This document shows, in pieces, positions 1 through 7,090 of a DNA stretch of 16,027 bases. Both the position numbers and the translations under genes were made by a program. Where the stretch lies: the NCBI GenBank assembly GCA_021161135.1, contig JAGHBD010000158.1:1-16027 (forward strand). Direction: 5' to 3'. Every line of letters starts with the position of its first letter. The first letter of the stretch is position 1. The stretch is from Thermoplasmata archaeon. GTDB lineage: Archaea > Thermoplasmatota > E2 > UBA202 > JdFR-43. Below the pieces are notes generated by a model. That model searched no databases. It had not been told where the DNA came from and saw only the letters and a program-made list of their open reading frames with translations.

Positions 1-798
1 GCAAATCTCCCTGAATATTTCTATCCCTCTATAATACACTCCTGTTCCAATTTGCACTGCCTTTGCACCAGCCATCATGTATTCGATGACATCCTCTGCC
101 TTGGTAATTCCTCCAACACCTATTACCGGCACCTCAAAATTGCTTGCGATCTCATATACACATCTTACACCAACAGGCTTTATTGCCTTTCCAGAATACC
201 CGCCCACTTTGTTTCCTAAAACAGGCATTGCAACATCAATGTTTATTGCCATGGCTTTAATGCTGTTTATTGCTACAATTGCATCTGCACCACCATTTAT
301 AGCTTCGGAAGTTCTCTCTATAATATTTTCCATACCAAGCTTAACGAAGACAGGCTTTCCCGCCTTTTTCGTTGCCTCAACAGCTTCTCCAATCTCCTCT
401 GTGGGATATTCAGCCCCCATTTTCTTTGCGTGCGGGCAGCTCATATTCATCTCCAATGCCCTAACATATGGAGCAAATTTTTCTGCGAGAAATGAAAAAT
501 CCTCACTACTCCCTCCAAAAATACTTCCTATTAGATTTTCAATTTTTATTTCTTTAACTTCCTTTATATATTCATCTATTCCAGGATTTGCAAGCCCTAT
601 TGCATTTAAAATTCCGCAATCCATTTCATAAAAAACGGGATTTTTATATCCCTTCCTTGCCTTCCTTCCAATTGATTTCGTAACCACAGCCCCTGCATCT
701 TTAAATTTCTCCATACTTTCTTTCGTTAAATCTAAAATGCCGGAGGCAAGCATAAGAGGATTTTTCATTTTTATTCCTGCAATTTCGATTTCAAGCAT
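1..798 (-). CDS. pyrD: Dihydroorotate dehydrogenase, class 1 (3'-truncated by window edge)
   Basis: This gene reads leftward from an ATG at 798 and is still open at base 1. The 266 visible codons are most of a roughly 300-residue TIM-barrel flavoenzyme that oxidises dihydroorotate to orotate in pyrimidine synthesis. The N-terminus (GIKMKNPLMLASG) is typical of the family. The active-site loop reads EMNMSCPH, with Cys121 at the position of the catalytic base of class 1 enzymes. Further along, GGYSGKAIKPVGVR and the FMN-phosphate-binding strands VIGVGGI (from about residue 225) and AKAVQIGTGV are clear. The residue after SCP is His, where many class 1 enzymes have Asn; dihydropyrimidine dehydrogenase also has SCPH, so I do not read this as loss of function. 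Only the C-terminal helix region is missing. No pyrK electron-transfer partner is visible in the window, and the side where one might lie is cut off. Confidence 0.93.
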   Translation of the reverse strand, partial: MLEIEIAGIKMKNPLMLASGILDLTKESMEKFKDAGAVVTKSIGRKARKGYKNPVFYEMDCGILNAIGLANPGIDEYIKEVKEIKIENLIGSIFGGSSEDFSFLAEKFAPYVRALEMNMSCPHAKKMGAEYPTEEIGEAVEATKKAGKPVFVKLGMENIIERTSEAINGGADAIVAINSIKAMAINIDVAMPVLGNKVGGYSGKAIKPVGVRCVYEIASNFEVPVIGVGGITKAEDVIEYMMAGAKAVQIGTGVYYRGIEIFREIC

Positions 799-827
799 AT
801 TTTTAAATGCATTTTCTATTTAAATTA
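799..827. promoter_or_regulatory. Compact divergent promoter for pyrD and nop5
   Basis: Only 29 bases separate the pyrD ATG (798) from the proposed nop5 ATG (828). Two TTTAAA cores lie in this gap, at 802-807 and 819-824. The left core is centred 23.5 bases before the nop5 ATG, and the right core is centred 23.5 bases before the pyrD ATG on the other strand. That is the spacing expected for archaeal TATA boxes driving leaderless transcripts. Each TATA element would therefore sit close to the other gene's start. No Shine-Dalgarno sequence is seen for either gene. The promoter assignment is inferred from spacing and composition only. Confidence 0.6.
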
Positions 828-1781
828 ATGCCATATTTGAAAACAAAATGGTTCGGCACCTTTCTCTATGATAAGGATATTATAGAAAAGAAGCTCTTTC
901 CAAAAGATGCAGATGAAATAGCAGAGAGATTGTATAAAATTCAGAAGGGAGAAATTCTGGATGAGGAGAAGAGCTTTGAAAGATATGAGCCAGTGGTAGA
1001 TGAGGAGAGGTTGAGAAAAATTGGCAAGCTTGGCAGAGTAAAGAAATTAAAAGTGAGAGCAGAAGATTTTGGCTTTTCAAGAGAACTCCTCCTCAGTGCA
1101 TGCCAGAAGGTTGTAATGAGAAAGATAGAGGAGGAGCAGAGAGAAAGAACAAAGCGTATATCAGAAGCTGTTGATGCCCTCGATGATTTAATAAAGATTA
1201 CGAATATGGTGCTCGAGAGGTTGAGAGGATGGTACAGCTATTTTTCCTTTGATGAGGTGGAGGATGGAAAAGAACTCGCAAAGAAGCTTGCCAGCATAAA
1301 AATAGGGAATGATGAACTCGATAAACTGGAGGAAAAAACACTGCATAGCCTGGCAAATTTATTCTCTTCCTTGTATGAAACAAGACAAGAGCTTGAAACG
1401 TATATAAAAAGGGTTATGGAAAAAATGGCACCCAATGTAACAAAAATTATAGGCCCCGGAATAGCAGCCCGCCTCATCGCCCATGCAGGAGGCATAGAAA
1501 AGCTTGCAATGCTTCCAGCAGGCACAATACAGGTGCTGGGGGCGGAAAAGGCTTTGTTCCGCCACATAAAAGATGGAACCCTTCCTCCAAAACATGGCTT
1601 TATCTTTCAACATGAAATGATTAACAAGGCGCCGAAAAGCAAAAGGGGCAGAATCGCTCGATTGCTGGCAACAAAAATTGCCATAGCAGCAAAGGCTGAT
1701 GCATTCACTGGCAACTATATAGCAGATGAACTCAAAAAAGAAATAAAGGAGAGGTATCGGGAAATAATGGGTGAAAAATGA
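828..1781 (+). CDS. nop5: C/D box sRNP core protein Nop5 (Nop56/58 family)
   Basis: Nop5 is the scaffold of archaeal C/D box sRNPs. It links the guide RNA/L7Ae complex to fibrillarin for 2'-O-methylation of rRNA and tRNA. The 317-residue product has a short N-terminal domain starting YLKTKWFGTFLYD, a coiled-coil middle (about residues 110-205), and a C-terminal Nop domain with GPGIAARLIAHAGG at 209-222, then GTIQVLGAEKALFRHI and RIARLLATKIAIAAKADAF. An in-frame ATG at 807 would add seven residues, but it lies inside the presumed TATA box. I chose 828 because the family motif begins directly after it and the TATA spacing fits. The protein is short for Nop5, mostly in the N-terminal domain. Fibrillarin is often encoded next to nop5 in archaea but is not here; a membrane protease gene follows instead with a 4-base ATGA overlap. 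Confidence 0.93.
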   Translation: MPYLKTKWFGTFLYDKDIIEKKLFPKDADEIAERLYKIQKGEILDEEKSFERYEPVVDEERLRKIGKLGRVKKLKVRAEDFGFSRELLLSACQKVVMRKIEEEQRERTKRISEAVDALDDLIKITNMVLERLRGWYSYFSFDEVEDGKELAKKLASIKIGNDELDKLEEKTLHSLANLFSSLYETRQELETYIKRVMEKMAPNVTKIIGPGIAARLIAHAGGIEKLAMLPAGTIQVLGAEKALFRHIKDGTLPPKHGFIFQHEMINKAPKSKRGRIARLLATKIAIAAKADAFTGNYIADELKKEIKERYREIMGEK

Positions 1782-2605
1782 GGAGGATTTTTGCCCCTCT
1801 CGGGATGGCCATCCTGTTTATTTTAACCCAGATTGTTGCAGTAACGGTAGTAAAACCTTTCAAGGATGCGGGTATGGAGGCATTTGAAAATCCATCGGAT
1901 CCAATGAATATTGTTCAGATTATTGTTGTCCTCCTCGTTTTTACCTTTCTCATTCTCTTAATTGCAAAGTATAGGGAAGAAATGGTGAGATACATCGTTC
2001 TTTTCTTCTTTTTCATGGCATCGATTTCGATTTTTCAGGCCTTCTTTTATTTCCTTGTTCCTTCTCTTTCTCTTCCCCTTTCAATAGCAATCTCCATAAT
2101 GATGCTCATCCTCCTAATTAAATATCCGGAGTGGTATGTTGTCGATTTTTTTGGCATTTTTCTTGCAGGAGGCATAGCGGCGATATTTGCAATATCCCTT
2201 GCAATACCCTATATCATTATCCTACTCATCCTTCTTGCTGTTTATGATATTATCTCAGTCCATAAAACACGTCATATGGTGAGGCTGGCGGAAAATATTG
2301 TTGCCTCCCGCCTCCCGCTCCTCATGGTGGTTCCCAGAAAAGCATCGTTTTCTTATCTGAAAGGGGAATTTGGGCAGGGGGAAAGGGATGCAGTGTATAT
2401 GGGATTGGGTGACATGATTATGCCTGGCGTGCTAATAGCTGCATCGTATATGGAATATGGAATTTCTGGTTTTCTTGCAACCTTAGGTGGGGCTTTGATT
2501 GGTTATGTAGCATTAATGCTTCTTATATCACGGGGTCCACAACCTGGCCTTCCATATTTAAATGGTGGAGCAATTGCAGCATATCTTTTGATTCATTTTT
2601 TATAA
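1778..2605 (+). CDS. Presenilin/signal-peptide-peptidase family intramembrane aspartyl protease
   Basis: This is a 275-residue polytopic membrane protein with about eight or nine hydrophobic segments. It carries the two catalytic motifs of the presenilin/SPP family: Tyr156-Asp157 in AVYDIISVHKT, at the end of a hydrophobic helix, and GLGD at 209-212, with Asp212 the second catalytic aspartate. The third family signature, PALP, appears as PGLP (256-259) in the last membrane segment. The length and the 55-residue spacing between aspartates fit archaeal presenilin homologues. Enzymes of this family cut helices inside the membrane; the substrate is unknown. The start overlaps the nop5 stop as ATGA, so translation is probably coupled. 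The 3' end overlaps the convergent rhomboid gene by 13 bases. Family assignment is firm; the cellular role is not known. Confidence 0.9.
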   Translation: MRRIFAPLGMAILFILTQIVAVTVVKPFKDAGMEAFENPSDPMNIVQIIVVLLVFTFLILLIAKYREEMVRYIVLFFFFMASISIFQAFFYFLVPSLSLPLSIAISIMMLILLIKYPEWYVVDFFGIFLAGGIAAIFAISLAIPYIIILLILLAVYDIISVHKTRHMVRLAENIVASRLPLLMVVPRKASFSYLKGEFGQGERDAVYMGLGDMIMPGVLIAASYMEYGISGFLATLGGALIGYVALMLLISRGPQPGLPYLNGGAIAAYLLIHFL

Positions 2606-3441
2606 CCACAATTCCTGCAATATATTTCTCCATCCTTTATCTCCAATTTTCCTCCGCATTTAGGACATGTTATTTCATTCAGGAGATACGAAATCCATGC
2701 CTCTCTAAGCTCTGGCTCATCTGCATCCATAGCTTTTTTGTATATCTCACGCTGCCTATCTGTAGCAACAAAGCCTCTCAGCCTTTCCACCTCAACACTT
2801 TTCTTTTCAATCCTCATTTTAATAAATGGAGACAGAAAGACGCCTGCTACAAAACCACCAATATGGGCTGAGTGAGCTATCCCATCCGTCACACCAGAAA
2901 AAGTATATAGGGTTTCGATACCAGCATAAAGCAGCGCCACAGCCACCACAGGCAGCCGCATGAAAATTATAATTGGCATGAAAAGAGGTACAGCAACTTT
3001 TTTGAAGGGATATGCGGCGGCGAAAGCACCCAATATGCCAAAAATTGCACCTGATGCCCCTATAAGATATGTATTCCCTCCATCAATCAATGTATAAAAA
3101 ATGGCGGCGAAGAAACCGGAGATAAAATAAATTGCTGCAAACTTTTTTGTTCCTACCTGCTGCTCAAATGGGAAGCCGATAAATATTATGCCAATCATGT
3201 TGAAGAAAATATGGTAGAAATCGCCGTGCAGAAACATGGATGTAAAGATTGTATATATTTTGTATGAATGAAGATATGAAGGGCGAAAAGCCAAATCGGA
3301 GAGAGGTAGATGAGGGAGAGTTAGCAGAAAGATTATAAAATTGGATAAAACAATCATGTGGGATACTGGGACCTTCTTTAAAAATGCATACGCAAGAGAT
3401 GAAATTATTATCGCTATCACTACAAATGAAATTGCCTCCAT
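2593..3441 (-). CDS. Rhomboid-family intramembrane serine protease with C-terminal zinc ribbon
   Basis: The 282-residue protein has an N-terminal hydrophobic helix followed by the six-helix rhomboid core. HGDFYHIFFN (72-81) matches the oxyanion-side His and Asn of GlpG-type enzymes (His77, Asn81). GASG (128-131) contains the nucleophile Ser130, and AHSAHIGG holds the catalytic-dyad His193. After the membrane domain, a charged linker (about 208-256) leads to a zinc ribbon, CPKC...CRNC, with Cys259, Cys262, Cys275 and Cys278. The ribbon probably faces the cytoplasm, but that topology is inferred. The ATG lies one base after the stop of the upstream phospholipase-D-fold gene, with AGAGG four bases before it, so the gene is expressed as the last member of a surface-protein operon. 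The co-transcribed membrane-anchored exoproteins are plausible but untested substrates. Confidence 0.93.
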   Translation of the reverse strand: MEAISFVVIAIIISSLAYAFLKKVPVSHMIVLSNFIIFLLTLPHLPLSDLAFRPSYLHSYKIYTIFTSMFLHGDFYHIFFNMIGIIFIGFPFEQQVGTKKFAAIYFISGFFAAIFYTLIDGGNTYLIGASGAIFGILGAFAAAYPFKKVAVPLFMPIIIFMRLPVVAVALLYAGIETLYTFSGVTDGIAHSAHIGGFVAGVFLSPFIKMRIEKKSVEVERLRGFVATDRQREIYKKAMDADEPELREAWISYLLNEITCPKCGGKLEIKDGEIYCRNCGYKK

Positions 3442-3442
3442 A

Positions 3443-5521
3443 TTACCTCTTTCTGTATAGGTAAATTATTAAAAAAGTTGCTAAAAGCAGAGGAATGACA
3501 AAAAATTCATTTGGCATCTCCTTTTCCTTCGCTGCTTTATAATTCCAGTCATACCAGAAAATTTTTTCGAAATATGATGCAATTTCCTCATTTTCAACTA
3601 TAACTCCTGCCTCTCTATTTCTCCTTACTGAATTTTCTCCCCAGTTTATTGAGGAAATTAGAACTGTTTTGCCATCGATTACCATTCCTTTATTATGAAT
3701 GTTTAACTCTTTCTGAAGCTTTACTTTAATTCCGTGGCTTTCCAAAAATTTCTCCGTCTCCTTATTCATTGCAACTGTGGAATAGTATGATGGATTCCCA
3801 TTAAGGAGCACATATACAGCAACTCCACTCTCATTTTTCTCCACAATTTTTTTGAGAAATGGATTCATGCCCTCATGCCACTCCTTCTGCACATACATTT
3901 GTTCAACGAGGATTTCTTCATTAGCACTATCTATAAGTTTCTTTATCTCCTCCTCAGCATTGTCGGGAGAGAGAATTATGGTTATGTTAAAGGAAGAATT
4001 TATATAAAGAGGGGAGAAAGAAGGTGTGTAATCGCCAGATGGAATGTAATAGCTTATGGTGTAGTCTTCAGGAGGCCTTCCGTGAGTGAAGCTATTTTCA
4101 TCGAAAGCCACACTATCCTGAAAATTGGGATTCCAGTCGCTCTCGAATACCATTTTCATGAAATTTGCAATACTTTCATTGACAAGCACTATCCCCCATT
4201 CTCTGTTTCCATATGTGGGGTCTACTGGCACTCCACTTTTCCCCCAGTTTGCTGACTCAATTATGCATCTTTCATCAAGCACAGCATATTTTGCGTGATT
4301 GTATTTATATCTTTTATATATCCTCTCCTCTTCATTGCCAAACATATATCTCACCTCCGCTTTCTTGCTAAGCATATATGCAATCCATCTTTCCTCCATT
4401 GGTATTCCTCCTATTACATTGCCATCGAGCAAAATTTTAATTGATGCATTGCTTTCATTCAAAATATCGGCAAGATATGGATTCGTGAAAGTATAGAGGT
4501 TTATAAGAATCTCCTGAGCATTTTTTATCTCCTCAGATATAACCTCGTAAGAACAATCTGGAGAGCAGAAAGCTATTGCTTTAATAGCTATTCCATGCCA
4601 TACCTCAAAGTTTGATTGTCCAATGATAAAAGTGCGATTCCATCTCCAGTCATTGCTTGTATTGGTGTCAATAAAATCCCTCCTTTTAAGCACCACGCCA
4701 GCTCCCACACCTTCAATCGCCTCTCCCTCCCATCCTTCGCGAAAAGAAGCATCACCATAAACAACTGTATCGATGGTATGATTGTATTTATCCTTTAAGC
4801 AGACCACACCGCCATCATTTGCCATGATAAATTTTCCATCCCTTGCAACATCTGGTACAGATGAGCAATTGTAGTATTCATAATCTGGCTGGAAGCCCAT
4901 TTCATATTCAAATGATGAGCCATTTTGCGTTAAATATATGCATTCTCCAGCTTTTAGCTCAACGGCGGGAAGAAAAACCTTATTTTGTTTATCTGCCCTT
5001 TTCCATGGTTGAGTTGTAAGATAAAAATTGGCAAGGTTTATTTTCTCTTTCCCAGCATTTACTATGCAGATAAACTCATTATTTCGGTGGGGGCGGGCGT
5101 GATAGTAAATCTCTTTGATTAGCAACGGTGCATTTATCCTGCCAGGAAGAATGGTTATATTGCAGTAGCCATAATTATTTTCATCATTTGAATCACTTAC
5201 ATGCACAATTATGCGATGCTCGCCAACTAGCCCTTTTGTATCCCATTCCACAGAAGGAATGCGGTATGAGGAGATTGAGGCATAGTGCTTCCTAGCTATG
5301 AGATGTTCTTCATCTATAACATCATAGTAAAATGAAACTGCAAAAGCGCTGCTTTCCCCACCAATATTCTTTACCATTGCCCTTATCAGAACAATTTCTC
5401 CATCTCTTGCTACGCCTTTATTCACTTCAACCCATTCAATGGATAAATCAATCTGGGAAAAAGCAATATATGGGGTGTAGAGGGAAAATACAACAAGCAA
5501 AAGAAGCAAGATCCTCTTCAT
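3443..5521 (-). CDS. Secreted, membrane-anchored phospholipase D-fold protein with CARDB-like and lamin-tail domains
   Basis: The 692-residue exoprotein begins with a signal peptide (MKRILLLLLVVFSL..., likely cut after about residue 22). A CARDB-like beta-sandwich (about 24-128) follows, then a lamin-tail domain (about 132-260). Next come two phospholipase D repeats with complete HxKxxxxD motifs: His409/Lys411/Asp416, followed by SANWG, and His609/Lys611/Asp616, followed by SINWG. A single hydrophobic helix (about 673-688) and RKR end the protein, so it should be anchored with the enzyme outside. PLD-fold enzymes cleave phosphodiesters in lipids or nucleic acids. The lamin-tail domain is common in secreted nucleases, so an extracellular nuclease is my leading guess; phospholipase is the alternative. 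Several N-x-S/T sequons suggest glycosylation. The ATG overlaps the stop of the PKD-protein gene as ATGA. Confidence 0.87.
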   Translation of the reverse strand: MKRILLLLLVVFSLYTPYIAFSQIDLSIEWVEVNKGVARDGEIVLIRAMVKNIGGESSAFAVSFYYDVIDEEHLIARKHYASISSYRIPSVEWDTKGLVGEHRIIVHVSDSNDENNYGYCNITILPGRINAPLLIKEIYYHARPHRNNEFICIVNAGKEKINLANFYLTTQPWKRADKQNKVFLPAVELKAGECIYLTQNGSSFEYEMGFQPDYEYYNCSSVPDVARDGKFIMANDGGVVCLKDKYNHTIDTVVYGDASFREGWEGEAIEGVGAGVVLKRRDFIDTNTSNDWRWNRTFIIGQSNFEVWHGIAIKAIAFCSPDCSYEVISEEIKNAQEILINLYTFTNPYLADILNESNASIKILLDGNVIGGIPMEERWIAYMLSKKAEVRYMFGNEEERIYKRYKYNHAKYAVLDERCIIESANWGKSGVPVDPTYGNREWGIVLVNESIANFMKMVFESDWNPNFQDSVAFDENSFTHGRPPEDYTISYYIPSGDYTPSFSPLYINSSFNITIILSPDNAEEEIKKLIDSANEEILVEQMYVQKEWHEGMNPFLKKIVEKNESGVAVYVLLNGNPSYYSTVAMNKETEKFLESHGIKVKLQKELNIHNKGMVIDGKTVLISSINWGENSVRRNREAGVIVENEEIASYFEKIFWYDWNYKAAKEKEMPNEFFVIPLLLATFLIIYLYRKR

Positions 5522-6507
5522 TTTCTCCTCATGAGAAATATCATAATAAGTGTTGCAATAATGAACAGGAATTCCATGCCCGGACTTTTTCCAGTTGCTT
5601 TATGAACTCCATTTTTATCCACCACTATATCCGCTTCGTCTCCTTCAAAAAGGATTACTGTTTTCTTTCCATTATATTCCACACAAATTTCGTTTAATGA
5701 AGTACTTATAGGAACCTTTACACTCATCTCTTTTTCTACACTCACATTCACCGTTTCATCGTTATTCACTACAATCGTAAGATTTACTGTATGGCCATAT
5801 CTGTTTTTTATATTTATTACACCCTCCTTTTCCTCTATTGAGCCATTAAGACAATCCACCCTTATGACTCTCTTTGTAAAATTATATTTAAGGTCATAGT
5901 CAATCACTTTTAACTCTGGAAAATAGTAGCCATTTTTTTCATATGCCCATGTTACATTTTTGCCCGACGCGTCATATTTTCCATCCCCATCAAAATCCCA
6001 TAAATAGGATTTTATATAGCCATCCGGGTCATAACTCTGACTTGCATTGAATACGAAAGTGCCCTTTCCCTTCCTTTCTATCTCAAAAATTGCTACAGGC
6101 GGCAACAACTTCTCCACCACAACAATTTTATGGGTTATGGTATCGCCGTCGCCAGCAGGCGGGGCAGAGGTTGCAACAGCCATTAGCTTTGCATTGTACT
6201 CACCAGCTTTCTTGTATGTGTAATGCACAATAGGTGTGCTGGTTATCTTATCATATTTTCCATCTCCGTCAAAATCCCAGTAATATCTATCTATTGGATA
6301 CATTGAATTTGAGGCACTTGCATCAAATATTATCTCCTGTCCCACAACCACATTACCAAATATTATTTTTCCATCTGGAGTGCGCATATAAATTTGTCTG
6401 CCGCTCAAATCCTTTATAATGAAACGAGCATCTACCCTTGCTTCTACAGATGGCAACATGGCAAGGATAATTGAAATAAAGCTTAGCAACACCATTAATT
6501 TTTTCAC
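5518..6507 (-). CDS. Secreted PKD-domain surface protein with C-terminal sorting-signal-like tail
   Basis: The 329-residue product has a signal peptide (KKLMVLLSFISIILAMLPSVEA), two PKD domains (about 45-132 and 137-217), and a further beta-rich region. Both PKD domains carry near-identical YWDFDGDGKYD/LWDFDGDGKYD cores at 75-86 and 168-179. The C-terminus has SPGMEFLF, a hydrophobic stretch and MRRK, an arrangement like PGF-CTERM tails processed by archaeosortase, with Met where Phe is usual. The role is probably structural or adhesive at the cell surface; PKD domains do not imply catalysis. The start is GTG at 6507. It is supported by the Lys-Lys it adds before the hydrophobic core and by a TATA-like element centred 24.5 bases upstream; an ATG four codons later is the alternative. 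It is first in a three-gene unit with the PLD-fold and rhomboid genes. Confidence 0.86.
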   Translation of the reverse strand: MKKLMVLLSFISIILAMLPSVEARVDARFIIKDLSGRQIYMRTPDGKIIFGNVVVGQEIIFDASASNSMYPIDRYYWDFDGDGKYDKITSTPIVHYTYKKAGEYNAKLMAVATSAPPAGDGDTITHKIVVVEKLLPPVAIFEIERKGKGTFVFNASQSYDPDGYIKSYLWDFDGDGKYDASGKNVTWAYEKNGYYFPELKVIDYDLKYNFTKRVIRVDCLNGSIEEKEGVINIKNRYGHTVNLTIVVNNDETVNVSVEKEMSVKVPISTSLNEICVEYNGKKTVILFEGDEADIVVDKNGVHKATGKSPGMEFLFIIATLIMIFLMRRK

Positions 6508-6545
6508 AACATAACAAATGAAATGGCTTAAAATAATTTCTGGGG
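6508..6545 (-). promoter_or_regulatory. Putative promoter of the PKD-PLD-rhomboid operon
   Basis: The gap between the MoaD-like gene and the PKD gene contains TTATTTTAAG on the minus strand (6536-6527). It is centred 24.5 bases before the GTG at 6507, the same geometry as the other proposed leaderless promoters in this window. No Shine-Dalgarno sequence precedes the GTG. This suggests that the surface-protein operon has its own promoter and does not rely only on read-through from the MoaD-like gene. Inference from composition and spacing. Confidence 0.45.
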
Positions 6546-6779
6546 TTATCCTCCTGTGGGGGGAAGAAAAACAGCCACATCCTCTCCTTCTTTTATGCTT
6601 TCGCCACTCTTCACTTGCCTTCCATTTATTGAAAATAGAAGATGCTCCTTTATCCTCTTTACTTCATCGCTTTTTCTTTCAAGTGCATTAATTAGCTCAC
6701 CAACTGTTGAAATACCTTTAATTTCCATTTCCTCTCCAAATATGTGACGGAGTTTTCCATAAAATTTTACCTTTACCAT
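6546..6779 (-). CDS. MoaD/ThiS family ubiquitin-like sulfur-carrier or SAMP protein
   Basis: This 77-residue beta-grasp protein ends in PPTGG, the di-glycine tail that is adenylated and thiocarboxylated, or conjugated, by E1-like enzymes. The body matches MoaD-type proteins: MVKVKFYGKLRHIFG at the N-terminus, STVGELINALE in the helix, SINGRQV in the middle, and EDVAVFLPPTGG at the end. In archaea such proteins serve in molybdopterin synthesis, tRNA thiolation, or as small archaeal modifiers (SAMPs) attached to lysines. The sequence alone does not choose between these, and no moaE, thiS-pathway or E1 gene lies nearby. It is divergent from the small secreted protein gene, 35 bases away, and 38 bases upstream of the PKD gene on the same strand; a functional link with that operon is unlikely. 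Confidence 0.88.
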   Translation of the reverse strand: MVKVKFYGKLRHIFGEEMEIKGISTVGELINALERKSDEVKRIKEHLLFSINGRQVKSGESIKEGEDVAVFLPPTGG

Positions 6780-6814
6780 AACAATGCTTAAATATGCGGG
6801 GCTATTAAATTTTT
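6780..6814. promoter_or_regulatory. Divergent promoter for the MoaD-like gene and the small secreted protein gene
   Basis: In the 35-base gap, CTTAAATA at 6787-6794 is centred 24.5 bases before the plus-strand ATG at 6815. On the minus strand, ATTTAATA (6810-6803) is centred 27.5 bases before the ATG at 6779. As in the pyrD/nop5 gap, two back-to-back TATA elements with short spacing suggest a pair of leaderless transcripts. Neither gene has a recognisable Shine-Dalgarno sequence. Inference from spacing and composition. Confidence 0.5.
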
Positions 6815-7045
6815 ATGAAGTTGTTTGCCATTTTGACGGCGGCAATGGTTTTTACCATAATATTCTCGAGTTCGGCAACAACAGTTTATATGCAGCCAAA
6901 TGGCTATGAAAAGGTAGATGGATATGTTGATATGAATACTTCATATCTTGCGCCAACACCTGTGAATTACACTCTCATACCAATAATAATGCCACATGAG
7001 ATATACTTTGGCAGCAATGATTTTATGAGGATAACGGAAAGTTAA
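6815..7045 (+). CDS. Small secreted or membrane-tethered protein of unknown function
   Basis: I do not recognise this 76-residue protein. It begins MKLFAILTAAMVFTIIFSSS, a good signal peptide or N-terminal anchor with one lysine and a hydrophobic core. A likely cleavage site is near the Ser-Ser-Ser-Ala-Thr-Thr run (about residues 18-23). The mature part of about 53 residues is rich in Tyr, Pro, Asn and Thr, has two N-x-S/T sequons (NTS, NYT), no cysteine, and no domain I know. Support for it being real: a well-spaced TATA element upstream, an ATG at the expected leaderless position, an intact signal peptide, and an otherwise empty interval between flanking genes. It stops at a TAA 45 bases before the M42 gene, and I see no frame-shifted continuation. 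It could be a surface peptide or a remnant of a larger exoprotein. Confidence 0.6.
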   Translation: MKLFAILTAAMVFTIIFSSSATTVYMQPNGYEKVDGYVDMNTSYLAPTPVNYTLIPIIMPHEIYFGSNDFMRITES

Positions 7046-7090
7046 GCCCCTCCTCCACAAATTTTTTATTGCCTCTCTCTTTTGCTTCCT
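7046..7090 (+). promoter_or_regulatory. Putative promoter of the M42 peptidase-NOG1 unit
   Basis: TTTTTTAT at 7062-7069 is centred about 25.5 bases before the ATG at 7091. This is the same distance as the other TATA-like elements here, and it is one reason to choose that ATG over a TTG nine bases upstream. A pyrimidine-rich stretch (GCCTCTCTCTTTTGCTTCCT) separates the element from the ATG. No ribosome-binding site is seen. Confidence 0.45.

Noticed and set aside
77..631. Plus-strand open frame of 184 codons
   Set aside because: It lies antisense to pyrD, whose minus-strand frame has full family motifs. The plus-strand product is low-complexity Ser/Ile/Pro-rich with no recognisable domain.
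6546..6779. A full molybdopterin or sulfur-transfer operon around the MoaD-like gene
   Set aside because: No moaE, E1-like or thiI/ncsA-type gene is adjacent; the downstream genes encode surface proteins and have their own proposed promoter.
7082..7090. TTG start for the M42 peptidase three codons upstream
   Set aside because: The ATG at 7091 fits the TATA spacing and the normal N-terminus; nothing supports the TTG.
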